DNA of 63,640 bases from NCBI GenBank assembly GCA_002344125.1, contig DDTQ01000003.1, positions 1 through 63,640 of the forward strand, read 5' to 3'. The notes beneath the pieces are model-generated. The model did no database searches. It saw nothing but the letters and a program-made list of their open reading frames with translations, and had not been told where the DNA came from. The stretch's first letter is position 1, and the number at the start of each line of letters is the position of its first letter. This stretch comes from Ignavibacteria bacterium UBA2360. Lineage in GTDB: Bacteria; Bacteroidota; Ignavibacteria; Tepidaquicellales; OLB5. A program made the translations under genes and the position numbers. This document shows, one piece after another, positions 25,060 to 33,132 of this stretch.

Positions 25060-25398
25060 TTATATATGTGAGGGGGCTATTGGGGGTGCTCTTCCGCGGT
25101 AAAGTTCTGAGACGTCACTCTTTGGAGGAATAAATTTAACAATGTTGATCACGCCTTCAACCGGCGGATCAAATTTCAAAAAGTCATATATTGCGTTAGT
25201 ATCTACTGTCTGGGTGTCCGTGAGGATACAGGCGAAAAATATAAACTCGCCTTTGGCCATCTCCTTGGTAAGATCTGCTCCTACCACAAAAAACGAGACG
25301 AACAGCAGTATCAGGATCCAATCTACTGTTTTGGAATTCTCAATGAAAAACTGAGAGCTCTTTATCTTTCTTTTTATATTTTTTATAATCCTGAACAA
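25060..25398 (-). CDS. Small membrane protein with C-terminal RAPP motif
   Basis: 112 residues, not a family I can name. Basic N-terminus (1-25), one membrane segment (about 26-44), a soluble part, and the end YRGRAPPIAPSHI. A small His/Cys protein before the other TonB receptor in this window also ends in RAPP. Such tails are common on small proteins encoded beside TonB receptors in Bacteroidota. Reading frame and composition look coding; no strong ribosome binding site is seen. Confidence 0.55.
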   Translation of the reverse strand: MFRIIKNIKRKIKSSQFFIENSKTVDWILILLFVSFFVVGADLTKEMAKGEFIFFACILTDTQTVDTNAIYDFLKFDPPVEGVINIVKFIPPKSDVSELYRGRAPPIAPSHI

Positions 25399-25596
25399 AT
25401 GCCTGCGGTATATATATTAATGATGCTGTTTAACTAAGAAAGACTATGAATTTTGACATTAATACTCAAAATAAAACAATTGTTTATTTAATCAAATGAT
25501 AAAACTTGGCTTTAGATTAATCTAATCTACTACTCAAAATTATCAGATTTAGCCAAAAAGAGTCAAAATAAATGAAAATCGGATTAACTGAGAAAT

Positions 25597-25944
25597 TTAA
25601 ATAAGGATAAAAGTATGTTCAGGAGAACCTCTGTTATCATCAGAAGTTGAATCAGTTTCAGGGTAATACGTACCTGTTGAAATTAAAATCTTTTGATTAT
25701 TATAAAAAGCAGCTAGTACAGCTTTTTTGGGGTTACACACTAAGTCTTTACTGTTGTCTTCAAATGTTTCTATTGGACTGTAGTACTGTGTGGTTTCTAT
25801 TGAATCCTTTGGGTTTGTTTCACTTACTGTATTCAGATAACCCATGAAACAGACGAGCAATAACACAATAATAAAAAAGGCATTACCTTCATTCATTGAA
25901 GGTAATGCCCTTGAAAAGTCGTATTTAGTTTTGTTGTTATTCAA
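25597..25944 (-). CDS. Small membrane protein, hypothetical
   Basis: 115 residues, family not recognised. A short polar N-terminus, one membrane segment (about 22-40, FFIIVLLLVCFMGYL) and a soluble Thr/Ser/Asp-rich tail ending PEHTFILI. The layout (tail, one helix, about 70 soluble residues) parallels the 25060-25398 protein. Its start is 9 bp after the stop of the upstream coiled-coil gene, so the two are probably co-transcribed. Confidence 0.5.
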   Translation of the reverse strand: MNNNKTKYDFSRALPSMNEGNAFFIIVLLLVCFMGYLNTVSETNPKDSIETTQYYSPIETFEDNSKDLVCNPKKAVLAAFYNNQKILISTGTYYPETDSTSDDNRGSPEHTFILI

Positions 25945-25953
25945 TAATAATTG

Positions 25954-26481
25954 TTAAACTGTATTGAGTATCTGCTCGCGCTGGTCGAACATTTTCACAA
26001 GCTCATCCATAAGCAGTCCCGCTTTTTCCATATCAGCCTTGATATCAACATTGGCCTTTGAGTTGTTTTCCATATCTGTAACTGCCGCTGAAATTACATC
26101 AACATTGTTTAACAGACTTGCGTCAAACTGGTAAAGCTGGTTCAGTTTATCTTCCTTTACCTTCACAACATCAAAAGCTCCGCTGTAGCCGCGGGCGGCT
26201 GCTTTGAACTTACCTACGCAAAGTTGCAGCTTTTTATCCAGTTTATCAATGCCATCTGTTTCGAACAGTTTTCCGCGCTGCGAAAGGTTCAATGACACGT
26301 TTTTCAGCTTTACCTGGTTCGCGTCAAGCCTCTGAGCTAGCGTATTCCTTAATATAGTATCAAGCTCCCTGGAATTATCCCTGTTTACATAACCGTCATA
26401 TCCGGGTATTATTCTTGTGATCTTCTCTAAAAAGTTCTCTTTTGATTTTACAGCATTAAGCTGTGAATTTAGATCTGTCAT
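25954..26481 (-). CDS. Helical cytoplasmic protein, hypothetical
   Basis: 175 residues, predicted mostly helical with no signal or membrane segment. The N-terminal motif RIIPGYDGYVNRDNSRELD resembles the PGYxGYxxRExxRExD start of a helical family that I have seen beside SPFH/membrane-associated genes, but I cannot assign a name or function. It starts well after an AT-rich gap and leads a likely two-gene unit with the small membrane protein downstream. Confidence 0.7.
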   Translation of the reverse strand: MTDLNSQLNAVKSKENFLEKITRIIPGYDGYVNRDNSRELDTILRNTLAQRLDANQVKLKNVSLNLSQRGKLFETDGIDKLDKKLQLCVGKFKAAARGYSGAFDVVKVKEDKLNQLYQFDASLLNNVDVISAAVTDMENNSKANVDIKADMEKAGLLMDELVKMFDQREQILNTV

Positions 26482-26837
26482 AGTTTTTATATTATTTAAT
26501 TTTTAAATTTATTAATGAACAAAAATACTATTTCCACAGGTTAAATCAAATAGATTTTGAGCATTTTACTGTAAAATATAACATTGAATTTTACAAAAAC
26601 TTATAGCAAATTAGAAACAATCTTAGTTTAACTGCCGGCTTTTATATGCTTAAATCATTTAATATTCTGCTGTTTTTATTTTGGCCTTAATTATGTTGCA
26701 TTTTACAGCCAAAACAATCACCAAAATTTATCCTCATTTAAGCGGAGCTTAACTTGAGCGCAATCCGGGTTTTTATGCTGATCTTGTGAATATTAGCTGC
26801 ACTAAATTGTAAAGTTCATAAACTCAAATTACCTGAA
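26482..26837. other. Intergenic gap between divergent genes
   Basis: AT-rich (two divergent promoters expected here). No repeat, RNA or frame that I can support. Confidence 0.5.
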
Positions 26838-28103
26838 ATGAAAAAAATCATTTTACTCTTTGTCTTTATTCTCAGCAATATCACTTTCTCGCAGTGGTCG
26901 CAGTCACTCAACGGAATTTCAATCTGGTCGCTTGCCAAGGATAACAGCGGCGCAATTTATGCAGGCTCGCTCACTTCAACATCTGCTATCTATAAAACAA
27001 CTAACTTCGGGATCAACTGGAGCACACTCGCCTCAGGCAACGGGCAAACCATCTTCAGTATTGCTGTTGACTCAGCAGGAAGAATATTCGCTGCGAATTT
27101 TTCCAATGGATTGATGATATCAACCAATGGCGGTGTAAATTTTACAACTGTTCCAACAAGCTCTTTCGGCGGGCAGAATGTGCAGGCAGTTGCCTGCGGC
27201 AAAAATGGTTATATTTATGCCGGTACCAATGGCGGTGGCTTGCACCGCAGTACTGATTTCGGCGTTACATGGAATCCATCAACACTTACCGCTACGCAAA
27301 TAATCACAATCGCAGTTGATAGATTTAATCCATCTATAATATACGCGGGGGCAACATCAACTACACCCGGTGTAAACGGATTTTACAAGTCCACCGATCA
27401 CGGCGCGACATTTTCCGCCAACACTAATCCCGGAATAAATATCTACGGTATCGCGCAGATTGATCAGCTTACACTAGTTACCGGCTCAACCTCAACCGGT
27501 GGCCCCGTCCACAAATCAACCAATGGCGGATTGAACTGGGTAGTTGCTGCAACAGGCTACGTTAGCCGCAGCGCGATGATCTATTATTCATCCAGTCTGC
27601 CTGTAGTTTATCTGGCGGGCAATGGGGGAGTGTTCTTCTCACTGAATGGCGGCAGCAATTTTACAAATGCAGGCTTAACGCACAACTCAACGCCGCTTAC
27701 AACCCATGGGATCAAAATTGTTACAGGCGTCAGCGGCTCATCCAACGGAGGCGCGTGGATATGGACCGAACCGCTTTCAGTTGAACCTACATCAGGCTCG
27801 ATCCCGGAAAGTTATTCCCTCTCCCAAAACTATCCCAACCCCTTCAACCCATCAACAAAAATTCGCTTCCAAATTCCCGCTGTAGAGACGACCCGGCTAG
27901 CCAAGCCAACGGCATGGTGGGTCGTCTCACTTAGAGTTTACAATGCACTCGGCAGCGAAGTAGCAACCCTCGTCAACCAACAACTCGCCCCGGGCACATA
28001 TTCTGCCACCTGGAATGCATCAAACCACCCAAGCGGTGTATATTTCTACAGGCTAAGCTCCGGTAATTTTGCGCAAACAAATAAAATGATATTATTAAAA
28101 TAA
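26838..28103 (+). CDS. Secreted propeller (BNR/Ycf48-like) protein with T9SS domain carrying a repeat insertion
   Basis: 421 residues. Signal peptide 1-19, a repeated propeller region with Asp-box-like motifs (TTNFGINWS, STDFGVTWN, STDHGATFS, STNGGLNWV) and a type A sorting domain (LSQNYPNPFNPSTKI to NKMILLK). Within the sorting domain, between FQIP and SLRVYN, a family B palindrome (27885-27928) is read in frame and adds about 12 residues (AVETTRLAKPTAWWVV) where normal domains have a short turn. The frame stays open. Role unknown; probably cell-surface or released. A likely paralogue follows 16 bp later. Confidence 0.85.
   Translation: MKKIILLFVFILSNITFSQWSQSLNGISIWSLAKDNSGAIYAGSLTSTSAIYKTTNFGINWSTLASGNGQTIFSIAVDSAGRIFAANFSNGLMISTNGGVNFTTVPTSSFGGQNVQAVACGKNGYIYAGTNGGGLHRSTDFGVTWNPSTLTATQIITIAVDRFNPSIIYAGATSTTPGVNGFYKSTDHGATFSANTNPGINIYGIAQIDQLTLVTGSTSTGGPVHKSTNGGLNWVVAATGYVSRSAMIYYSSSLPVVYLAGNGGVFFSLNGGSNFTNAGLTHNSTPLTTHGIKIVTGVSGSSNGGAWIWTEPLSVEPTSGSIPESYSLSQNYPNPFNPSTKIRFQIPAVETTRLAKPTAWWVVSLRVYNALGSEVATLVNQQLAPGTYSATWNASNHPSGVYFYRLSSGNFAQTNKMILLK
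27885..27928. repeat. Family B palindrome inside a coding sequence
   Basis: GAGACGACCC (27885-27894) and GGGTCGTCTC (27919-27928) are perfect inverted repeats, 24 bp apart, with the leading GTA seen in other family B copies. Translated in frame within the T9SS sorting domain. Confidence 0.92.
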
Positions 28104-28119
28104 TCTTAATAAATTAAAT

Positions 28120-29445
28120 ATGAAAACTACATTAATTCTTTTTTTATCTGTACTGTTAAATGTTTCTGCTAACTATTCACAGTGGGAAGAGCAGATCTCG
28201 GGTCACAGTACCAGGTTAAACGGGGTATCGTCGCTCAATTCAGTCATATCGCCTGTACATGGTTGGGTCTGTGGAAACAGTGGTGTTGTGATTTCAACAA
28301 CAAATGGCGGAACTAACTGGATAACTGTTAACTCAAACATCCCTTCAAACGCTAATCTTACTTCGATCTTAGGAATGAATAACAGTTTCAAACGCGCCAT
28401 TACTTCAGGTCTTATCTCAGGAAATACTGCTGTAGTATATTTTTCATCTAATGGGGGTGAAAGCTGGCAAAACACTTTCAGTCAAACAGGCGGTGAAATT
28501 TATGGTTTTGCTGAACTTTACTCAATGTATAACATTCTGTTGATAGGCAAGCCCGTGGGCAACAGATGGACAATTTTTCGCTCAACAAATGAAGGCCGCA
28601 CATGGGATTCCTCCGGGTGTTATCTGCCTCAAGCAGGAAGTGAAACCGGATTTACTAATTCCGTTTTCGCTATCGAAGGTAAAGCATGGTTCGGAACAAA
28701 CAATAGCCGCATTTATTATTTGCCAATTGGTCCCAATTGGCAGATTCAATCTACTGCGCCTGAAGTTAACTCGTCAGTTGTTTGGTTTCAATATCTGCTA
28801 ACTGATAACAGCACAGTTGGGATTGGGCTCACAGCAGGAACCACATTGTTCAGATCAACCAATCTTGGAGCAAACTGGAATCCGGTTACATCGGTCGGTT
28901 CAGGAGCAATTACAGGTATTGCGGGATCGCCAAGCCAGTTTTCAAAATCATGGTATAGCAGAGGCAGTGAAATATATACCGGTGTTGAAGGAAACAATTG
29001 GTCTCTTGAGTATACAGCACCTTCCGGTATCTATACGCATATATCAAATAATAAATTAGGTAGTCCAAATGTTTGGGCCGTCAGAGATAACGGCGGCATA
29101 TCAAAATACACCGGTCAAGTGGGAATTCAAACTATCTCCAGCGAAATACCAAATGTTTTTTCACTTTCCCAAAATTACCCAAACCCATTCAATCCATCTA
29201 CAACTATTCGTTTCCAAATTCCCATCTCGAGAGGGGTGACCGCTGAAAGCGGTCGGGGTGTGTTAACAATCCTTTCCATATATGATATTGCCGGCAAAGA
29301 AGTCACAACCCTCGTCAACCAACAACTCACCCCGGGCACGTACTCTGCCACCTGGAATGCATCTAGCCACCCAAGCGGTGTATATTTCTATAGGCTAAGC
29401 GCAGGAGAATTCACTGAAACAAACAAAATGATATTAATAAAATAA
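28120..29445 (+). CDS. Secreted Ycf48-like propeller protein with T9SS domain carrying a repeat insertion
   Basis: 441 residues. Signal peptide 1-20; a propeller with TTNGGTNWI, SSNGGESWQ, STNEGRTWD and STNLGANWN motifs, closer to the Ycf48/BNR type; then a sorting domain (LSQNYPNPFNPSTTI to NKMILIK). Between FQIP and LSIYD a family A element (29221-29265) is translated as ISRGVTAESGRGVLT. This is the same loop that carries a family B element in the upstream neighbour. The C-terminal 40 residues are nearly identical to the neighbour, so the two genes probably share a duplicated or converted sorting domain. Confidence 0.85.
   Translation: MKTTLILFLSVLLNVSANYSQWEEQISGHSTRLNGVSSLNSVISPVHGWVCGNSGVVISTTNGGTNWITVNSNIPSNANLTSILGMNNSFKRAITSGLISGNTAVVYFSSNGGESWQNTFSQTGGEIYGFAELYSMYNILLIGKPVGNRWTIFRSTNEGRTWDSSGCYLPQAGSETGFTNSVFAIEGKAWFGTNNSRIYYLPIGPNWQIQSTAPEVNSSVVWFQYLLTDNSTVGIGLTAGTTLFRSTNLGANWNPVTSVGSGAITGIAGSPSQFSKSWYSRGSEIYTGVEGNNWSLEYTAPSGIYTHISNNKLGSPNVWAVRDNGGISKYTGQVGIQTISSEIPNVFSLSQNYPNPFNPSTTIRFQIPISRGVTAESGRGVLTILSIYDIAGKEVTTLVNQQLTPGTYSATWNASSHPSGVYFYRLSAGEFTETNKMILIK
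29221..29265 (+). repeat. Family A palindrome inside a coding sequence
   Basis: CCCATCTCGAGAGGGGTG, inner hairpin GACCGCT GAA AGCGGTC (29238-29254), then GGGGTGTGTTAA. Flanks match the copies at 572-620 and 7092-7138. Confidence 0.92.
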
Positions 29446-29504
29446 TATTCGATTATGTTTTTGAAATCTCAAAGCGGTTGTATTATTGTAATAGTCAATT
29501 AACC

Positions 29505-29950
29505 AAAAATCAGAACCCCGAAGGGGTGTCACTATTGTAATATTTAATTGAGTAATAATCCAAACCCCGAAGGGGTGATATTATTTTAGAAAGAAATAAA
29601 CCGAAAAATCAAAACCGCGCCTGACGGACTAAGCAGTAAGCTGTGGTATTGTTGTAATAAACTATCATAGATTAATCAAAACCCCGCCTGACTGCTTAAG
29701 CAGTAAGCTGTGGTATTGTTGTAATAAACTATCATAGATTAATCAAAACCGCGCCTGACGGCCTAAGCAGTAAGCTAGGGTATTGTTGTAATAAACTATC
29801 ATAGATTAATCAAAACCGCGCCTGACTGCCTAAGCGGTAAGCTGTGGTATTGTTGTAATAAACTATCATAGATTAATCAAAACCGCGAAGCGGTGGTATT
29901 ATTGTAGTCATCAATCAACCAAAATTCAAAACCCCGTAGGGGTGACATTA
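29505..29950. repeat. Family E repeat array with nested palindromes (67-bp period)
   Basis: Basic unit: AACCCCGAAGGGGTG followed by ATATTATTGTAG and an AT-rich spacer (clear at about 29513, 29562, 29879, 29929). Four central units starting at 29611, 29678, 29745 and 29812 have a period of exactly 67 bp. In these the hairpin loop between CCGC and GTGG is filled by the small palindrome CCTGACTGC..AAGCAGTAAG. In the unit at 29879 the loop is just GAA. No CRISPR-like unique spacers. Confidence 0.92.
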
Positions 29951-29963
29951 TGAAAGGGGATAA

Positions 29964-30425
29964 ATGGCAGGTACATTCTCGCAACTTTTTATTCAAATAG
30001 TATTCGCTGTTCAAGGTAGACAAAACCTGATATCGAAGAACAACAAAGAGGAACTGAATCGATACATTTCGGGAATCATTACAGGTAAAGGCTGTAAATC
30101 GATCATCGTAAACGGAATGCCTGACCATATCCACGCATTTGTCGGATTAAAACCCGCTTTGGCAATTTCAGACTTGGTTCGTGAAATGAAAAACAACTCA
30201 TCAAATTTCATAAATGAAAAAAAATGGGTAAAAGGTAAGTTCAATTGGCAGGAAGGCTATGGCGCGTTCTCTTATTCAAAGTCTCAGATAGAAAAAGTAT
30301 ATAACTATATCTTAAATCAGGAAGATCACCACAAGGAAAAAACTTTTAAAGAAGAATACCTCGAACTTTTGAAAAAATTTGAAATTGAATTTGACGAAAA
30401 ATACCTGTTTGAATGGTATGAATAA
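29964..30425 (+). mobile_element. IS200-type Y1 transposase gene flanked by inverted family E repeats
   Basis: 153-residue transposase of the IS200/IS605 Y1 (HUH) superfamily. The metal-binding HIH is at residues 55-57 (MPDHIHAFV) and the nucleophile is probably Tyr115 in KVYNYILNQEDHH. The QEGYGAFSYSKSQIE and FKEEYLELLKKF blocks fit the family and the length is complete, so it looks functional. Family E repeats lie immediately upstream (CCCCGTAGGGGTGACATTAT at 29931) and, inverted, immediately downstream (AATAATATCACCCCTTCGGG at 30421), making them likely substrates or ends. Confidence 0.92.
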
Positions 30426-30500
30426 TATCACCCCTTCGGGATTACCTTTTGAAAAGGAAGCATTTCAACTACAATAATATCATCCCTTCGGGATTAATAT
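30421..30500 (-). repeat. Inverted family E copies
   Basis: Two copies on the opposite strand: ATATCACCCCTTCGGGATT (30425) and ATATCATCCCTTCGGGATT (30477). They bound the transposase gene on its right side. Confidence 0.85.
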
Positions 30501-30590
30501 CATATGTCTTGTAGGAATATCCTGGGAATTGAAATATAGGCAAATGAAAGTTATCAGTCACAAGCGACGGCGACTTAAGATTTATTTCGC

Positions 30591-30651
30591 CGACGTTAGC
30601 AGCATGACTGCTTTAGCAGTTGCCTGACTTGTTTCTAAGTTCACCAACGTC
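30591..30651. repeat. Family H palindrome with nested small palindromes
   Basis: GACGTTAG ... CACCAACGTC as outer ends, with ACTGCTTTAGCAGT inside. Related to copies at 9138 and 42913. The rest of 30500-30720 has no gene. Confidence 0.65.
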
Positions 30652-30724
30652 CAGAGAAATTGCGCACTTTCCGCCAATTCCATACCCACCCCCTTTTTAC
30701 GGAACTTTAATCCTGCAAAATCGT

Positions 30725-30732
30725 TATATTTG
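30725..30732 (+). promoter_or_regulatory. Putative -7 promoter element of the metal cluster
   Basis: TATATTTG, 12 bp before the start codon of the first gene. It fits TAnnTTTG but would give a nearly leaderless mRNA. Confidence 0.35.
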
Positions 30733-30743
30733 TTAAGTAAAAT

Positions 30744-31160
30744 ATGAGCAAACTACTGGAAAATATTACTAAATTCTCCCTTTCTATTGTAACAGCAATT
30801 GCAGTATTAACGCTGAATCTTACAGCTTTTGTACATTGCTCATCTTTAAATATGAGCGATGACTGCTGTCATGTAACTCAAACTGTCAAAAAGTGCTGTG
30901 CGAAAAATATCAATGCTGCAGCTACCCAGCGCATTTCATCTCACTGCGGCTGCTCTATGAAGCAGGCTCCCGCAGCTGCTGATCTTTTTATAGAACTTAA
31001 AAATTCCACCAGGGAAAATGATCCTAACAAGCTGCAATATGGATCAATTGCCGGAGTATTATTTTCGTCCGCTTCAATTCATAAAATTACAGCGGAGTAT
31101 TCTCCACCCAAAAATTACCAGTCAGATATTTATCTTACTGTCCTTTCTATACGGATTTAG
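30744..31160 (+). CDS. Exported Cys-rich protein, hypothetical
   Basis: 138 residues, no named family. Hydrophobic N-terminus (about 10-30), then a block dense in Cys and His: HCSS, DDCCHVTQTVKKCCAKN, SHCGCSMKQ (about 31-75). The tail is ordinary. The pattern suggests metal or redox binding in the periplasm or membrane. It leads a run of genes with TRASH/YHS metal-binding domains and a TonB receptor, so a copper- or zinc-related role is plausible but inferred. Confidence 0.7.
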   Translation: MSKLLENITKFSLSIVTAIAVLTLNLTAFVHCSSLNMSDDCCHVTQTVKKCCAKNINAAATQRISSHCGCSMKQAPAAADLFIELKNSTRENDPNKLQYGSIAGVLFSSASIHKITAEYSPPKNYQSDIYLTVLSIRI

Positions 31161-31226
31161 ACAGCGGAATTTCATCTTATGCAGCACATGAAATAACCGA
31201 TTGTTTAAATTTAATTAATATTAAAA

Positions 31227-31694
31227 ATGAAAATCACAATAATTTTGTCATCAATATTTTTTGCTTTATTTGCATTCATAACATCCTCTGCGTTTAGCCA
31301 GAGTAACGATTGCTGCGCCAAAGAAAAAACTTCTCAATGCTGCGCGGAAAATAAATCATGCTACGATGCTACAGGTAACGCAGGCGGCGATACCTCCGTA
31401 ACCGGTATGACATGCCCCGTTTCAGGTGAAGCCATTGGCGAGGGCCAGGGAATTAAATTCGGCTATTACGGCAAGGATTACACTTTCTGCTGCGAAGGCT
31501 GTCTTGCAAAATTCAAAAAAGAACCTATGAATTACATCAAAGAAGAATTGACCTGTCCTGTTATGGGCGAAGTAATTGAATCCAAAGATGTATTCGTAAT
31601 GCATGAAGGTACCAAGTATTATCTTTGCTGCAAATCATGCAACAAAAAATTCGAAAGCGACCCCGATAAATACAAAAACGGACCGAAGAATTAA
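31227..31694 (+). CDS. Periplasmic protein with two TRASH/YHS-like metal-binding domains
   Basis: 155 residues. Signal peptide 1-24, a short Cys-rich segment (DCCAKEKTSQCCAENKSC), then two repeats of the YHS/TRASH pattern: MTCPVSGEAI with FCCEGCLAKF, and LTCPVMGEVI with LCCKSCNKKF. The domain binds heavy metals (Cu, Zn, Hg or As in known members) through its cysteines. Predicted to act as a periplasmic metal carrier or sensor. 66 bp after the previous gene, followed by a terminator. Confidence 0.88.
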   Translation: MKITIILSSIFFALFAFITSSAFSQSNDCCAKEKTSQCCAENKSCYDATGNAGGDTSVTGMTCPVSGEAIGEGQGIKFGYYGKDYTFCCEGCLAKFKKEPMNYIKEELTCPVMGEVIESKDVFVMHEGTKYYLCCKSCNKKFESDPDKYKNGPKN

Positions 31695-31720
31695 ATATTA
31701 AAAATGTAAATTTCAAAAAG

Positions 31721-31750
31721 ATCCCGCTCTAACCCGGCGGGATTTTCTTT
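31721..31750 (+). terminator. Intrinsic terminator
   Basis: ATCCCGC, 9-base loop, GCGGGAT then TTTTCTTTT, after the TRASH-domain gene. Confidence 0.85.
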
Positions 31751-31940
31751 TGACCCCTAACACCTTTTCCTCAAAATGACTCCAACGGAGTCAAACATTT
31801 ATAACCCGAATCATCCCCCATAGTCCCGCAACCCCATAGGGTCGCATATACATTGAAACTATCAGCCCTCAAAATCCGTTCTATATGTTGATATTAATTG
31901 ACTTGTTACAAAATACATTCTTTATTACTATTGTATTCCA

Positions 31941-32228
31941 TTGAGTAAATTCAAAAAATACAGCGCCGCAATTCTTCTCATTTTTGCGTTATTTGCAATA
32001 AACGGGTCAGAATTCCTGCATCACCATGAGCATTGTGAAGATGCAGCCAAACCCGCGAAGTGCGATGCCTGTATATTGATCAATTCTGTTAATCACAGTA
32101 TTGTTGAATCTGTTCAATCTTTCATGCCATATTTCACCTCTGAATTTTCCCTGCAGAATTCAGAAGTACCGCTGTTCAATCCCGAGCAGAAAAATGATCT
32201 AAACTCACGAGCGCCTCCTAAAGTATAG
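31941..32228 (+). CDS. Small exported His/Cys-rich protein ending in RAPP
   Basis: 95 residues. TTG start (no in-frame ATG before the hydrophobic segment); signal-like segment about 8-23; then LHHHEHCEDAAKPAKCDAC, a dense metal-ligand motif; and the C-terminal SRAPPKV. It resembles the small DUF2946-like proteins found before metal-linked TonB receptors. Likely metal capture at the envelope. It precedes a lipoprotein gene by 52 bp and probably belongs to the same transcript. Confidence 0.72.
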   Translation: MSKFKKYSAAILLIFALFAINGSEFLHHHEHCEDAAKPAKCDACILINSVNHSIVESVQSFMPYFTSEFSLQNSEVPLFNPEQKNDLNSRAPPKV

Positions 32229-32280
32229 TTTTGCCCCGTACTATATTTAATAACTAAAATTATACTAAAGAGGTATTACT

Positions 32281-33126
32281 ATGCGCTTTATCAAAAAGCA
32301 TTTCGCTTTATTGGTTTTGTTTTCTGTTATTTCTGTTCCAACTTTAATTATTAACGGCTGCGGTGAAGATAGCATCGTAACGCCCCCAGGTGAACACTTT
32401 GAACCCGCCGGTCTCTTCATTATTCCTGAAGGTTCCACTGATACAATTTTGCAGGTTTTTAACGGCGTTGTGAATTCAGGCGATACTCTCAAAGCGCCGC
32501 TCAATATCTTATCAACACACTGGGAAGTTTATTTTTGGGATGAAAACAAAAATGTACTTACACCGCCAAGTGACGGCAGCCATACCCTCGGATTCACTAT
32601 CCGCGACGCTTCTGTGGTTGAAACCGAAATGGATGATCCAAATGACTGGGCTTTTCATTTAAAAGGTCTCTCACTCTCACCTGATACTACTTCCATGCAG
32701 ATAAAAGTCAACCACTCGGGACATTCCGATTTCACTACACCTTTCATTCCTGTAAAAGTTGATCCTTGTGAGATCCCCGATCCTGCAGGTTTTGTTGTAA
32801 TTGATACTGTTACAAATACTATTATTGCCCGCGATTCCGCCGGAATACAAACAGGTGATACTGTTGTTGTGAATGCCGGTTCATCAACCAACAGACTGAA
32901 AATTTACTGGCTCGATAAAGAAGGTGAAAGATTCCAGCCGTGTGATTCCTACACACTTTCTGCGAATGTTAATCCAACCGGCATAGCGAACTTTACAAAT
33001 AAACCCGGTGAATTTTCATTTAAGATAGAAGGTATCGCCTCCGGCAATACGCTTATTTCTATCAGACTCTTCCGTGATGCCAACCTGATCTATGGTACAA
33101 GGAATATTCCGGTAAGGGTTAATTAA
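32281..33126 (+). CDS. Duplicated-domain lipoprotein linked to a TonB receptor
   Basis: 281 residues. Lipobox IINGC (Cys about 27) follows a signal helix. The mature protein is an internal duplication: residues about 40-160 (EPAGLFIIPEGS ... FIPVKV) and about 165-280 (DPAGFVVIDTVT ... NIPVRV) share an order of blocks (AG-hydrophobic, GDT, WxVYFWDE / LKIYWLDKEG, a short F-G/F-K strand). No known family name. It sits 6 bp before a TonB receptor gene, so it probably hands over or captures the receptor's substrate, perhaps a metal. Confidence 0.82.
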   Translation: MRFIKKHFALLVLFSVISVPTLIINGCGEDSIVTPPGEHFEPAGLFIIPEGSTDTILQVFNGVVNSGDTLKAPLNILSTHWEVYFWDENKNVLTPPSDGSHTLGFTIRDASVVETEMDDPNDWAFHLKGLSLSPDTTSMQIKVNHSGHSDFTTPFIPVKVDPCEIPDPAGFVVIDTVTNTIIARDSAGIQTGDTVVVNAGSSTNRLKIYWLDKEGERFQPCDSYTLSANVNPTGIANFTNKPGEFSFKIEGIASGNTLISIRLFRDANLIYGTRNIPVRVN

Positions 33127-33132
33127 CATTTC

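Noticed and set aside
29611..29880. 67-bp regular repeats looked like a CRISPR array
   Set aside because: The whole 67-bp unit is repeated, so there are no unique spacers, and no cas genes are present. The same applies to the 60-, 95- and 98-bp family D arrays.
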